Assembly: GCF_003149245.1 (NCBI RefSeq)
Contig: NZ_QGDL01000005.1
Span: 1-64,000, forward strand
Direction: 5' to 3'
Source: Faecalicatena orotica
GTDB lineage: Bacteria > Bacillota > Clostridia > Lachnospirales > Lachnospiraceae
DNA length: 64,000 nt
The position numbers and the translations under genes are program-made. Of this stretch, positions 8,917 to 18,079 are shown one piece after another. The notes below the pieces were generated by a model. It saw only the letters and a program-made list of their open reading frames with translations, ran no database searches and was not told the origin of the DNA. Each line of letters begins with the position of its first letter. Within the stretch, counting starts at the first letter, position 1.

Positions 8917-8965
8917 TTGACAAATAGATAACAAAGACTTATATTTGTATTAACACAATAATACA
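8917..8965 (+). promoter_or_regulatory. Promoter and operator of the NatAB-type genes
   Basis: TTGACA (8917-8922), 17-bp spacer, TATATT (8940-8945). Directly downstream lies a perfect inverted repeat TGTATTA-ACACAA-TAATACA (8946-8965), covering the expected transcription start, so a repressor would act here. Its TGTA...TACA ends resemble the palindrome at the XRE promoter. Confidence 0.7.
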
Positions 8966-8984
8966 GATATGAGGAGGGGAGATT

Positions 8985-9758
8985 ATGATTGAAATCAAAG
9001 GCATGACCAAGATTTATAAGCTGAACAAAAAGCAGATGAAGGAATCCAAGACGACGAATCCGGTCAAGACTGCTGTTAATAACCTGAGCCTGACTGCAAA
9101 GCCGGGAGAGATATATGGACTTTTAGGACCAAACGGGGCGGGAAAGACGACGACACTGCGCTGCATCTCTACGATTATCAAGCCCACAAAAGGAGAGATA
9201 TTCGTTGCAGGGCACGAGGTACAGAAGGAGCCGGAAAAAGTAAGGGAGAAGATCGGTTTCCTGACCGGTGATATCAAGCTGGACCCGCAGTTTTCCGTTG
9301 ACTATATGTTTGACTTCTTCGGAAGACTGCATAATATACCGGAAGACAGGTTAAAGTCCCGGAAAGAAGAACTTTTTACTTATTTCGGGATCAAGGATTT
9401 TTCACATAAGAAGATCAAAGAGCTGTCAACAGGTATGGCACAGAAGGCGGCTATCGCAGTCTGCCTTGTGCACGACCCGGAGATTGTGATATTTGATGAG
9501 CCGACCAATGGGCTGGATGTTATCACGGCCAGAAGCGTGACGGATTATCTGAAAAAGCTGCGGGATGACGGCAAGCTTGTCATCATCTCCACACATGTGA
9601 TGTCCGAGGCTGAGAAGATCTGTGACAGGATCGGGATTATCATTGACGGATGTAAAGTTGCTGAGGGGAATCTGGAGCAGATCCTCCACGATACGAATAC
9701 AGAGGATCTCGAAGATGCTTTCTTTGAACTCTACAGAGACATAAAAGGGGGGAAGTAA
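8985..9758 (+). CDS. natA: ABC transporter ATPase, NatA type
   Basis: 257 residues: Walker A GPNGAGKTTT (about residue 47), Q-loop region 'IGFLTGDIKLDP', signature LSTGMAQKA, Walker B IVIFDEPTNGLD, H-loop STHVMSEAEK. This is the NatA/CcmA-like ATPase type that drives NatB-type permeases. GAGGAGGGGAGATT precedes the ATG. The next gene begins one base after its stop. In Bacillus NatAB exports Na+, but in Clostridia relatives often export peptides or drugs, so the substrate is open. Confidence 0.88.
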   Translation: MIEIKGMTKIYKLNKKQMKESKTTNPVKTAVNNLSLTAKPGEIYGLLGPNGAGKTTTLRCISTIIKPTKGEIFVAGHEVQKEPEKVREKIGFLTGDIKLDPQFSVDYMFDFFGRLHNIPEDRLKSRKEELFTYFGIKDFSHKKIKELSTGMAQKAAIAVCLVHDPEIVIFDEPTNGLDVITARSVTDYLKKLRDDGKLVIISTHVMSEAEKICDRIGIIIDGCKVAEGNLEQILHDTNTEDLEDAFFELYRDIKGGK

Positions 9759-9759
9759 G

Positions 9760-10965
9760 ATGAGTGGAATCAGTCAGATATGCCGGAAAGAACTGGCCAG
9801 AGTATTTAAAGATAAGAAGATGATTTTTTCCGTTTTCCTGCTTCCTGTCCTTATCATGGTCGGGATCATGACACTGGTCAGCAGTCTGAGCACGAGTGCA
9901 CAGAATGATGTGGAAGCGCATAATTCTATTGTATATGTCCAGAATGCCCCGGACGGATTTGAAGACTTTTTAAGATCATCAGATAAAGAATGTGAGATTA
10001 TCCAGATGAGCGACCGTGCAGGCACGGAAGATATGATCAGAGACGGGAATGCAGACCTGCTGATAGAATTTCCGGAAGGTTTCATGGACGCGGTTACGGA
10101 GTATAAGGCCGGTGATTCTGTCCCTCAGATCAAGACCTATTATAACCCGTCGGAAGATTATTCACGTGCGGCATATGATGCGATTTCATCAGGCGTGCTG
10201 GAAAATTACAGGGAGACACTTCTGGCAGACCGCGTGGAAGACATGGCGGGGCTGACCGTATTTACGGTGAATTCTGACAATCCGGATATGGTCATTCAGG
10301 ATGAAGAAAAGGCCGGCGGGAAGATACTCGGTATGATGCTGCCTTACTTTATAACGATCCTGTTATTTGCTGGTGCGATGGGGATCGGGACGGATATGGT
10401 AGCCGGTGAGAAGGAGCGTGGTACAATGGCAAGCCTTCTCGTGTCTCCGATAAAAAGAAGCTCGATCGTATTAGGAAAAGTATTCTCACTCATGATTATT
10501 TCCGGTGTCTCTTCGGTTGTCTATGTGGGGGCTATGGTAGCCTTTATGCCACAGATGATGGGCGGCATGGGAGGTTCGGATTTAGGCGTGAACCTGTCGC
10601 TGAACCCGGCACAGATAGGAATGCTGGCGGCGCTTTTAATTGCAATTGCGTTTATGTATTCCGCGATCATCGTTCTGGTATCTGTATTTGCCAAGACTGT
10701 AAAGGAAGCGAACTCCTATATCATGCCAGTGTATATGCTCGTACTTGTACTCGGAATCACAACAATGTTTACAACAAAGACCCCACAGGAATGGCTTTAT
10801 GCCGTACCGATCTATAACACATCACTGACGCTGCAGGGAATCCTGACACAGGAGGTCACCATGATGCAGTATGGACTGACACTGGGAGTAACACTGGTTC
10901 TCGGAGCGGTACTGATCGGTGTAATCGCGAAGGCATTTGAGAGCGAGAAAGTGATGTCAATTTAA
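9760..10965 (+). CDS. natB: ABC transporter permease, NatB type (ABC-2)
   Basis: 401 residues with the ABC2_membrane_3 layout: one N-terminal helix (about 25-43), a large extracytoplasmic domain (about 45-190), then five or six helices after about residue 195, with the 'GAGEKERGTMASLLVSPIKRSSIVLGKV' coupling motif typical of NatB/YhaP permeases. A GGGGGGAAG ribosome site overlaps the end of natA, so both are in one operon. It is followed by a strong terminator at 10991-11048. Confidence 0.88.
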   Translation: MSGISQICRKELARVFKDKKMIFSVFLLPVLIMVGIMTLVSSLSTSAQNDVEAHNSIVYVQNAPDGFEDFLRSSDKECEIIQMSDRAGTEDMIRDGNADLLIEFPEGFMDAVTEYKAGDSVPQIKTYYNPSEDYSRAAYDAISSGVLENYRETLLADRVEDMAGLTVFTVNSDNPDMVIQDEEKAGGKILGMMLPYFITILLFAGAMGIGTDMVAGEKERGTMASLLVSPIKRSSIVLGKVFSLMIISGVSSVVYVGAMVAFMPQMMGGMGGSDLGVNLSLNPAQIGMLAALLIAIAFMYSAIIVLVSVFAKTVKEANSYIMPVYMLVLVLGITTMFTTKTPQEWLYAVPIYNTSLTLQGILTQEVTMMQYGLTLGVTLVLGAVLIGVIAKAFESEKVMSI

Positions 10966-10990
10966 CCATTACACAGTATCACCGATTCTG

Positions 10991-11048
10991 AATGCCTGCA
11001 TATAGTAACAGTAAGAATAACTGCTGTTGCTGTATGCGGGCATTTTTT
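10991..11048 (+). terminator. Rho-independent terminator after natB
   Basis: AATGCCTGCATA (10991-) pairs with TATGCGGGCATT, followed by a T-run (TTTTTT, 11042-11048). Inner pairing of TAACAG with CTGTTG extends the stem. Confidence 0.8.
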
Positions 11049-11104
11049 GTGTTATCAGAAAATGGGTCCGTATGAAGCAGGCTGACTGTTCAGGATGGGA
11101 AACT

Positions 11105-11359
11105 ATGAGATTATGTGAACTGCGGGAAAAGGAAGTAATCAACGTATGTGACTGTAAGAGGCTGGGGTGTGTCGTAGACATAGACATCGATGTCAAAGAA
11201 GGCAGGGTTGAGGCGATCATAATTCCGGGCCCCGGGAAGATATGCGGGTTTCTGGGGACAGACTGCGAATATGTGATTCCGTGGCGCTGTATTAAGAAGA
11301 TTGGTCCGGATATTATATTAGTAGAAATACAGGAGGAAAAGTTTCTTCAGAAGCTGTAA
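11105..11359 (+). CDS. ymxH: YlmC/YmxH family sporulation protein (PRC-barrel)
   Basis: 84 residues beginning MRLCELREKEVINVCDCKRLG, the diagnostic start of YlmC/YmxH proteins, with a PRC-barrel-like beta fold through 'IIIPGPGKICGFLG' and 'IPWRCIKKIGPDIILVE'. The open frame extends upstream to 11027, but family alignment places the start here and an AGGATGGGA site lies just before it. In Bacillus and Clostridium these genes belong to the sporulation regulon or sit beside sporulation and division genes. It is followed by nrdR, an arrangement I recognise from Clostridia. Confidence 0.85.
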   Translation: MRLCELREKEVINVCDCKRLGCVVDIDIDVKEGRVEAIIIPGPGKICGFLGTDCEYVIPWRCIKKIGPDIILVEIQEEKFLQKL

Positions 11360-11474
11360 AGACCCGCCCCGGAAAAGGGCAAAAAAGCCCGTAAATACGC
11401 GAAACATCATCTGGACACAGTAAAGGATATTGTGTATAATGAGGACAGAATTGGTAGGAAAGGCGGAATATATT

Positions 11475-11924
11475 ATGAAATGTCCTTATTGTGGCCACCC
11501 CGATACGAGAGTTATTGATTCAAGACCGGCGGAAGAGAACAATTCCATTCGCAGAAGGCGTTCCTGCGATGTGTGCGGAAAGCGTTTTACAACTTATGAA
11601 AAAATTGAGACTATTCCGCTGATCGTGATCAAGAAAGATAACAACAGGGAACAGTATGACCGTGCCAAGATAGAACAGGGTGTTTTAAGTGCTTGTTATA
11701 AACGTCCGGTTCCTGCATCTGAGATCCAGAAGACGATAGATGAAATTGAACTGGAGATTTTTAACAGGGAAGAGAAAGAGATTCCGAGCAGCAAGATCGG
11801 CGAGATCGTGATGGACAAGCTGATGGCTCTGGACCCTGTAGCTTATGTTCGTTTTGCATCCGTTTACAGGGAATTTAAGGATGTGAATACATTTATGTCA
11901 GAGCTGAAGCAGTTCCTTGAATAA
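11475..11924 (+). CDS. nrdR: Transcriptional repressor NrdR
   Basis: 149 residues. The N-terminal zinc ribbon has Cys3, Cys6, Cys31 and Cys34 with the Arg-rich DNA-binding stretch SIRRRRSC between the pairs, followed by the ATP-cone (about residues 49-139: 'IPLIVIKKDNNREQYDRAKIEQGV'). NrdR binds ATP/dATP through the cone and represses ribonucleotide reductase genes at NrdR boxes. The start MKCPYCGH is fixed by family alignment; an upstream frame extension to 11430 has no support. A good -10 (TATAAT near 11435) lies in the gap before it. Confidence 0.97.
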   Translation: MKCPYCGHPDTRVIDSRPAEENNSIRRRRSCDVCGKRFTTYEKIETIPLIVIKKDNNREQYDRAKIEQGVLSACYKRPVPASEIQKTIDEIELEIFNREEKEIPSSKIGEIVMDKLMALDPVAYVRFASVYREFKDVNTFMSELKQFLE

Positions 11925-11954
11925 GTGATGGATATCATCTGTTTTGACAGGAAG

Positions 11955-11980
11955 AAAAGCACGTCTGCGGACGTGCTTTT
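11955..11980 (+). terminator. Terminator after nrdR
   Basis: Perfect 11-bp stem AAAAGCACGTC-TGCG-GACGTGCTTTT, ending in a short T-run; it lies 20 bases before the response regulator start and probably separates the two units, or attenuates read-through. Confidence 0.85.
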
Positions 11981-11999
11981 CCATATATAAGGGGGAAAC

Positions 12000-12713
12000 A
12001 TGATTCGTATTGCAATCGTAGAGGATGATAAAGCTTTTATGAACAGGATCAAAAAGTATATAGACACTTATGTCATGGAAAACGATGTCGAAATCGATGT
12101 TTCTTGTTTTTCTGATGGAAGTGAACTGGTTTCAGACTATGAGCCGGTGTATGATATTCTGTTAATGGATATTGAAATGCCGAGAATGAACGGAATGGAC
12201 GCGGCAAAGGTGGTGCGCAGGACAGATGACCGGGTCATTATAATTTTTATAACGAATATGGCACAGTATGCGATCAACGGGTATGAGGTCGGGGCTCTGG
12301 ATTATGTACTCAAGCCAGTCAAATATTTCCCGTTTTCCATGAAGCTGACGAAGGCGATTTCATCTATCAGGGAATCGGAGGCGGTAAGCCTGCTTGTTCC
12401 TTATGAGACGGGAGTCCGGAAGGTAATGTCTGATGATATTATCTATGCTGAGATAAGAGACCACTGGCTTCATATTATTACAAAGAGTCAGGAGTATAAA
12501 ATGCTGGGGACTTTGAAAGAATTTGCAAACAAATTTGAGGAAAAGCATTTCACATGTTGTAACCACTGCTTTTGTATCAATCTGAAATATGTAACGTCAC
12601 TTGAGAAAGAAACAGTTGAACTGGATGGCAGGTATGAGCTGAAGGTGAGCAGATCGCGCAAAAAGCAGTTAAAGCAGGCACTTTTAGATTATTACAAGGG
12701 AGGGCTGAGATAA
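12000..12713 (+). CDS. LytTR response regulator (AgrA-like)
   Basis: 237 residues: receiver domain at about 1-120 (acidic pair EDD near residue 8, phospho-acceptor in ILLMDIEMPRMNG, conserved Lys in DYVLKPVKY) and a LytTR DNA-binding domain at about 135-237 ('YAEIRDHWLHIITKSQEY', 'CINLKYVTSLEKETVELDG'). GGGGGAAAC precedes the ATG. It overlaps the kinase gene by one base (TAATG). Target promoters are likely to contain direct repeats with a 21-22 bp period; such a repeat is present before the GH3 gene at 13994-14023. Confidence 0.92.
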   Translation: MIRIAIVEDDKAFMNRIKKYIDTYVMENDVEIDVSCFSDGSELVSDYEPVYDILLMDIEMPRMNGMDAAKVVRRTDDRVIIIFITNMAQYAINGYEVGALDYVLKPVKYFPFSMKLTKAISSIRESEAVSLLVPYETGVRKVMSDDIIYAEIRDHWLHIITKSQEYKMLGTLKEFANKFEEKHFTCCNHCFCINLKYVTSLEKETVELDGRYELKVSRSRKKQLKQALLDYYKGGLR

Positions 12714-13975
12714 TGGGAGAGACAATTGCAGACTTGATATTACGGAGTTTTTTTACGATTAATATGCTTCCGATTGTTTTGCTGTTTTCAGCCGGTTTAA
12801 AGAAAAGGGACAGGTTCCCGTACCGACTGGCCGGAGGGATTATATTCTGTCTGTTCTGTGCCAGTCTGTTCACCCACGGATTTTTAACGTATATTGTTGA
12901 ATTCTGTGCAATGACAGTATTTTGCTTCCTCCTGTATGATATAACGGTAAAAGAATCTGTTTATTGTCTTGCGTGCGCATACATAACACAGCACATTTCT
13001 TACGGCCTGTACCAGATACTGTTCCGCCCGGATGGAAACCAGCCGGTTTATTCTATCGGCTATATACTGGTTTCCATAGCCGTACTTGCGGCAGTTTATT
13101 ATTTGGTCGTGAGAAAGCTGCCAGAAAACGGCAGGTTTAATATTGACCTTAAATTTTCGATGTTTTCACTCTGTATTATATTACTGCTTGTACTGGTACT
13201 CAGTATTGTGGCGGATAATATTTATGCTGGGGACAGAAGCAGCATGTACTACGTTTGTATGGCATATGATCTGATCTGCTGTGTCTTTGTTTTATGGGAA
13301 CAGGTTGATTATAAGAAAAAGCTGAAAAAACAGAGAGAACAGGATATGGAAAAGCAGATCTGGATGAAACAAAAGGAATTGTACAAGCTCAGGAAAGATG
13401 ACATGGAGACGATCAATATGATCTGCCATGACCTGAAGAAGCATCTGGAGTCCCTTAAACTGTTTGCGAATGAAGAGGAGCGGCAGACATATTTCAATGA
13501 AGTCAGCAAAACAATACAGTCCTATGATTCCCAACTGGAGACCGGCAGCAAGGTGCTGGACATTCTGCTCTCGCAAAAGAATCTGATCTGTATGAAGAAT
13601 GGTATTGACCTGACTTGTGTGGCAGATGGGAAAAAGATGGATTTCATTCATGCGGTAGATCTTTATACAATCCTTGGAAATGCGATAGACAATGCTATTG
13701 AAAGTGTACTTATGGTTTCTGATCCGGAAAAGAAGATAATTTCGGTTTCAGTGTGGACAAAAGGAAAACTTCTGCTTATGCAGGTGGAAAACTATTTTGA
13801 AAATGAGGACCTTATTTTTGAAAATGGTCTGCCGCTGACGACGAAGAAGGAGAGTGAAGGGCATGGATTCGGGCTGAAAAGTATCAGAAACAGCGTGGAA
13901 AAATATGATGGCTGTATGGATGTGGGGATACAAAACAATACATTTAGGCTGATGATTGTAGTTCCGATTCCGTAA
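12713..13975 (+). CDS. GHKL sensor histidine kinase (AgrC-like)
   Basis: 420 residues. Six or seven hydrophobic helices fill about residues 5-205, a coiled coil (KKKLKKQREQDMEKQIWMKQKEL) links to the kinase core with the phospho-acceptor motif CHDLKKH and a GHKL ATPase domain (N-box LGNAIDNAIESV, G-box GHGFGLKSI). This is the AgrC/quorum-sensor class, which usually recognises a peptide at its membrane domain. No AgrB/AgrD-type peptide gene lies beside it, so the signal is unknown. Coupled to the upstream response regulator by stop/start overlap. Confidence 0.92.
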   Translation: MGETIADLILRSFFTINMLPIVLLFSAGLKKRDRFPYRLAGGIIFCLFCASLFTHGFLTYIVEFCAMTVFCFLLYDITVKESVYCLACAYITQHISYGLYQILFRPDGNQPVYSIGYILVSIAVLAAVYYLVVRKLPENGRFNIDLKFSMFSLCIILLLVLVLSIVADNIYAGDRSSMYYVCMAYDLICCVFVLWEQVDYKKKLKKQREQDMEKQIWMKQKELYKLRKDDMETINMICHDLKKHLESLKLFANEEERQTYFNEVSKTIQSYDSQLETGSKVLDILLSQKNLICMKNGIDLTCVADGKKMDFIHAVDLYTILGNAIDNAIESVLMVSDPEKKIISVSVWTKGKLLLMQVENYFENEDLIFENGLPLTTKKESEGHGFGLKSIRNSVEKYDGCMDVGIQNNTFRLMIVVPIP

Positions 13976-13993
13976 GAAAGAAAAAAATGCAAA

Positions 13994-14056
13994 GTACGAA
14001 ATGGAAATGACCTGTTACGAAATATCTGTGGATATTTTGTGAATTCATGATATATT
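13994..14056 (+). promoter_or_regulatory. Candidate LytTR-type direct repeat and promoter before GH3 gene
   Basis: GTACGAAAT (13994-14002) and TTACGAAAT (14015-14023) have a 21-bp period, the geometry of LytTR regulator sites, and are followed by TATATT (14051-14056) with no good -35. The site lies directly downstream of a LytTR two-component pair and upstream of the GH3 gene. The repeat does not match the classical LytTR consensus, so this is a geometric inference. Confidence 0.45.
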
Positions 14057-14214
14057 TTACAAAAATAATGATGTGCACGGAATTATTTTATTCCCGCGGG
14101 CAGCGATTCGGGCAGACAGATTTGCATGTCCGGCTGGCGGCAGCAGCGGGAGTCGGGTTCCCTGCAGTTTGATGCAGTGTATCTGGCGCGATCATATATC
14201 ATGGAGGAAAGGGA
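14057..14214 (+). other. Long untranslated leader of GH3 gene
   Basis: About 150 bases between the candidate promoter and the GH3 start. It is GC-rich with several short inverted repeats (TTCCCGCGGGCAG, GGCTGGCGGCAGCAGCGGGAG) and ends in ATGGAGGAAAGGG before the start. I recognise no known riboswitch class. Confidence 0.35.
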
Positions 14215-17200
14215 ATGAAAATTAAGAAAGAACTGACACGAGGTTTAGGTGCAGTCTCGGCGTTCATGCTAGTTGCGGTGAACCTGGGCGCACCAGTTGC
14301 GGATTCGTATGAAGGCAGGATCAATACGGTTCTTGGAATTAACACAACGAAAATTGTATCTGATGATACAAAGGAAGAGGATACAGCATATTATAAGAGC
14401 GATTATGGAACAGATATTTATGATACAGACAAGCTTCAGGAACTGGAAGACGACTGTGCCGATGAGGCAGTGCTTGAACAGGAGGAAGGATCCGTACTTT
14501 TAAAAAATGATAATAATGCGCTTCCACTCTCAGAGGGCAGCAGCATCACATTATTCGGGCAGAATTCTATAGAAAGTGCCCAGAAGTCCGAGTCGGCCGG
14601 CGGGTTTGGAGCGGCGGCACCTGTCAGCGGGCCGTTTTACAGCTATCATTCAACAAGTGGGTCCACACAGGAACTGGTAACGTATTTATCTGCCATGCAG
14701 TCGGCGTATAATGTAAACGAAACAATGGTGAAAGCATACCAGAACAGTGGTTATACGCGCCTGAAGGATGCACAGAATCCGGAAATCGGAGAGGCACCGA
14801 AGGAATTATACACTGAAGATCTGAAAAACAGCTGGAAAAATGAATATAATGATGCGGCAGTAGTCATGCTGACGAGGCAGGGAAGTGAAGACTGTGACCT
14901 TGTGCTGGAGGACTCAGAGGGGATCAGCCAGCTCGCACTGCATCAGGATGAGCGTGATCTTCTGGAAATGCTTAAGGAAGAGAAAGCAAACGGAACATTT
15001 AAGAAGATTATTCTTCTTGTAAACTCGAACTGGGCGATGGAACTTGGGGAGCTTGACGATTATGATGTGGATGCATGTCTCTGGATCGGGTCTCCCGGTG
15101 CAGTTGGTTTTACCGGCGTTGTAAACGTGCTGAAGGGTGATGTCAGCCCGTCCGGAAAACTGGTGGATACTTATGCGAAAAACTCCCTGTCAGCACCGGC
15201 AGTTACCTATGCGCAGGCTAAAAACACACCACAGTGGGAAAATCTGGATGAAGTTCTGGAATTCTGTTCAGATACGGACAAATATGTTTCTAATTATCTG
15301 ATCTATTCCGAGGGTATTTATGTGGGATATAAATATTATGAGACAAGATACGAGGATACAGTGCTTGGCAGCGGGAATGCTACGGGTGCCGCCGGTTCTT
15401 CGACAAATGCAGCGTGGGATTATAACAACGAAATTGCCTATCCGTTTGGATATGGATTGTCTTACACATCCTTCACACAGCAGGTAGATGGTGTAGAGTA
15501 CCATGAAGAGACAGACAGCTATACAGTAAAGGTGACGGTAACAAATGAAGGAGATAAGGCAGGAAAATCTGTTGTCCAGGTTTATGCGCAGACTCCTTAT
15601 GGTGATTACGAGAAAGAAAATGCAGTTGAAAAGTCTGCCATTCAGGTGGCCGGTTTTGAGAAGACTGGTATGCTGGAACCGGGCGCATCCGAGACTGTAG
15701 AGGTTGATGTGGAAAAATATCTGCTGGCCAGCTATGATTATACGAATGCAAAGGGATATATCCTGAGTGAAGGAGATTATTATCTTGCAATCGGTGATGA
15801 CGCGCATGATGCATTAAATAATATTCTGGCGGCAAAAGGTGCGCAAGGAATGACAGACGTACTTGGCAGCCCGGCCGAAGGAGATGCGGACAAGGCATAC
15901 ACTTGGAAGGAAGAGAAACTGGATACAGAAACATATAGACAGTCACGTTATTCTGACGAGACGGTGACAAATCAGTTTGACGATGCCGACCTGAATAATC
16001 TAGAAACAGATACAGTTGATTACCTTTCCAGAAGTGACTGGGAGGGCACATATCCGGTTACACAGGTTTCTGTAACGGCGACAGAGGATATGATGAAAAC
16101 TCTCGACGGCGAGCTGTACGAACAGCCAGAGGATTCTCCGTCCGTCGATGATTTTACACAGGGAAAAGATGCTGGCCTCTCCTTTGTAAGCATGAAAGAT
16201 GTGGAGTTTGACGATGAGGAAACATGGAATACATTTTTAGACCAGCTGACGGCAGAGGAAATGTGTTCAATCCTTCCGGACCAGAATGGTTCTTCTATGA
16301 TCGAAAGCGTAAATATGCCGGCCACATACAGAGGGGATGACATGGACTGTCTGGAGCAGGTGAAATTTAAGGCAACTGAAAAGTCTGGTATCGTATGGCC
16401 TTCAACGGTGGTCATGACCTCAACATGGAACAAGGATGAGATGGCAAGGCGCAGTGCCCTGACAGCAAACGAGGCTTACTTCATGGGCTGTACCGAGATC
16501 TGGTCAGGGGGGCCGAATATTCACAGGACACCATTTAACGGACGTGCATCCGCGTACTATTCAGAAGACGGTAATATGGGATATATCGTCGGAGCCATTG
16601 TCGGGGAAAATGTCCAAAAATACGGTATTATTCTGGGGCTCAAACACATGGTTGTCAACGATCAGGAGGCAAACAGGGAGAGTGTGGCGACCTTTACAAA
16701 TGAACAGGCTTTAAGAGAGCAGTATCTCAGGGCATTTGAAGGCGCTTATACGAAAGGCGGCGCCCTGGGGACAATGACAGCGTTTAACCGTATCGGATGT
16801 ACCTACTGTGGAAGCTCTGCGCCTCTTCTGACACAGGTGCTGCGCGGTGAATGGGGCTTTAAAGGGCATGTGACAACAGATGCGGTTGTTGCAATGGATT
16901 ATAAGACGCATTATACGTCGAATATCACAGCAGGCGTCGACTATTTCTGCTGGGATATGGCTGGATTCGGAGCATCAGAGGAGTCGGCGGCATCCAACCT
17001 CAGTAAAGACAAAGTATTAAAGGCAATTGAAGATGGCGATGGTTATATGCTGGAAGCATTGCGTAATGCAACAAAGCATACCGTCTATGCCCAGTCCAGA
17101 TCCATTCTGATCAACGGACTTGACAGCAATGCAAAAGTAGAACACATTACACCGTGGTGGCAGACTGCTCTGAAAGCACTGAATGTTGTATTCATCCTGC

Positions 17201-17280
17201 TGACAGCATTGTTTATCGGACTATACTATCTGGAGGCATTTGTCTGGAGTAAAAAAGAACTGGGAGGGAAGCAGTCATGA
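14215..17280 (+). CDS. Membrane-anchored GH3 beta-glucosidase, domain-swapped type
   Basis: 1021 residues. A hydrophobic N-terminal segment (about 9-30) and a C-terminal helix (about 990-1012, followed by WSKKELGGK) flank the enzyme. The GH3 domains are in reversed order: the C-terminal-type domain comes first ('EEGSVLLKNDNNALPL', 'LWIGSPGAVGFTGVVNVLKGDVSPSGKLVDT'), then a fibronectin-III-like domain (about 425-545), then the TIM-barrel domain (about 650-960) with 'GIVWPSTVVMTSTWN', 'GLKHMVVNDQE' and GFKGHVTTDAV, which carries the nucleophile Asp. This order is known from Ruminococcus albus-type beta-glucosidases. Likely hydrolyses beta-glucosides at the cell surface. It overlaps the next gene by four bases and lies behind a LytTR two-component system. 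Confidence 0.88.
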   Translation: MKIKKELTRGLGAVSAFMLVAVNLGAPVADSYEGRINTVLGINTTKIVSDDTKEEDTAYYKSDYGTDIYDTDKLQELEDDCADEAVLEQEEGSVLLKNDNNALPLSEGSSITLFGQNSIESAQKSESAGGFGAAAPVSGPFYSYHSTSGSTQELVTYLSAMQSAYNVNETMVKAYQNSGYTRLKDAQNPEIGEAPKELYTEDLKNSWKNEYNDAAVVMLTRQGSEDCDLVLEDSEGISQLALHQDERDLLEMLKEEKANGTFKKIILLVNSNWAMELGELDDYDVDACLWIGSPGAVGFTGVVNVLKGDVSPSGKLVDTYAKNSLSAPAVTYAQAKNTPQWENLDEVLEFCSDTDKYVSNYLIYSEGIYVGYKYYETRYEDTVLGSGNATGAAGSSTNAAWDYNNEIAYPFGYGLSYTSFTQQVDGVEYHEETDSYTVKVTVTNEGDKAGKSVVQVYAQTPYGDYEKENAVEKSAIQVAGFEKTGMLEPGASETVEVDVEKYLLASYDYTNAKGYILSEGDYYLAIGDDAHDALNNILAAKGAQGMTDVLGSPAEGDADKAYTWKEEKLDTETYRQSRYSDETVTNQFDDADLNNLETDTVDYLSRSDWEGTYPVTQVSVTATEDMMKTLDGELYEQPEDSPSVDDFTQGKDAGLSFVSMKDVEFDDEETWNTFLDQLTAEEMCSILPDQNGSSMIESVNMPATYRGDDMDCLEQVKFKATEKSGIVWPSTVVMTSTWNKDEMARRSALTANEAYFMGCTEIWSGGPNIHRTPFNGRASAYYSEDGNMGYIVGAIVGENVQKYGIILGLKHMVVNDQEANRESVATFTNEQALREQYLRAFEGAYTKGGALGTMTAFNRIGCTYCGSSAPLLTQVLRGEWGFKGHVTTDAVVAMDYKTHYTSNITAGVDYFCWDMAGFGASEESAASNLSKDKVLKAIEDGDGYMLEALRNATKHTVYAQSRSILINGLDSNAKVEHITPWWQTALKALNVVFILLTALFIGLYYLEAFVWSKKELGGKQS

Positions 17281-17720
17281 AAGGATTATTAGTACAAAAA
17301 AGAATCAGCGGCCTGATCAATCTTGTGAATGCAGTATTTACTTTCATTATTATGATCGCTTATGCGGTTCTGTCAAATAAAGCAGGAGAATTCAATAAGA
17401 ATGTAGTGATATATCTGCTGCTTGCTGTAATATGCTGTGCTGTATATTTCAGCGTTGATCATAAGTTTCTGGATATCGCAAATCTGGTCGCTGTTGTATT
17501 CCTTACGATGGGAATAGGGACATTTGCAATCGGCAGTATTAATACATTTGCCGACGCGCTGAATGGTATCTCCATGTTTGGATCATCCGGAGATATCGGG
17601 TATATTGTCGTTCTTCTGATTCTGCTTGCAGTGGCCCTGCTGGCTGAGATTGTATCCTGCTTTATGAGCAGGGAGCCGAAAGTCCCATTAGTAAAATTAA
17701 CAGATAAAGTATCTGATTAA
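17277..17720 (+). CDS. Membrane protein coupled to GH3 gene
   Basis: 147 residues with four hydrophobic helices (about 14-34, 42-60, 68-86 and 105-127). It begins inside the last codons of the GH3 gene (ATGA overlap) with GGGAGGGAAGCAGTC upstream, so the two are translated together. I do not recognise a family. The co-occurrence suggests an anchor, export partner or stabiliser for the membrane-bound GH3 enzyme, but that is inference from position. Confidence 0.7.
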   Translation: MKGLLVQKRISGLINLVNAVFTFIIMIAYAVLSNKAGEFNKNVVIYLLLAVICCAVYFSVDHKFLDIANLVAVVFLTMGIGTFAIGSINTFADALNGISMFGSSGDIGYIVVLLILLAVALLAEIVSCFMSREPKVPLVKLTDKVSD

Positions 17721-17731
17721 GAAGAGAAGTA

Positions 17732-17790
17732 AAGCCATACTGACATTGTACCGCTTCTGCATGGTACGGTGACAGTATGGCTTCATTTTT
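17732..17790. terminator. Strong terminator, usable from both sides
   Basis: AAGCCATACTG (17733-) pairs with CAGTATGGCTT and the inner CATTGTACCG pairs with the GGTACGGTG side; T-run (CATTTTT) follows on the plus strand and the convergent minus-strand gene ends 17 bases away. Confidence 0.85.
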
Positions 17791-17806
17791 GTGGTAAAGG
17801 AGCAGC

Positions 17807-18079
17807 TTATAAAAGGTCTACAAGCTTTGCGGCCGCATCCTGCAGCATCTGATAAAAGGCTTCCTCGTCGGATGTGCTCTTTTGTTTTCCATTCTCTATG
17901 ATCCGGATCAGCTCTTTGAGATCTTCATTATCCGGGTCTTCCTCCTGCATCAGTCCGCACAGCCTCTGGGACGCCTCTATCATTCTGAGAGGGCCATAGA
18001 TATGCGGTTCGTTTTCTAAGCCGGCGGCACTGGTTATCATATAAATTAAAAGTTCCATATATGCTTCTTTGTTATTCAT
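17807..18079 (-). CDS. Small DUF6092-like protein
   Basis: 90 residues, soluble, mostly helical: 'YMELLIYMITSAAGLENEPHIYGPLRMIEASQRLCGLM' is similar, as I recall it, to the DUF6092 family. No catalytic motif. Its ATG at 18079 overlaps the end of the nitroreductase gene by eight bases, so it is co-transcribed and coupled with it. Function unknown. Confidence 0.55.
   Translation of the reverse strand: MNNKEAYMELLIYMITSAAGLENEPHIYGPLRMIEASQRLCGLMQEEDPDNEDLKELIRIIENGKQKSTSDEEAFYQMLQDAAAKLVDLL

Noticed and set aside
15268-16051. Minus-strand frames of 179 and 192 codons inside the GH3 gene
   Set aside because: Shadow frames of a well-supported gene; no ribosome sites and His/Ser-rich low-quality sequence.
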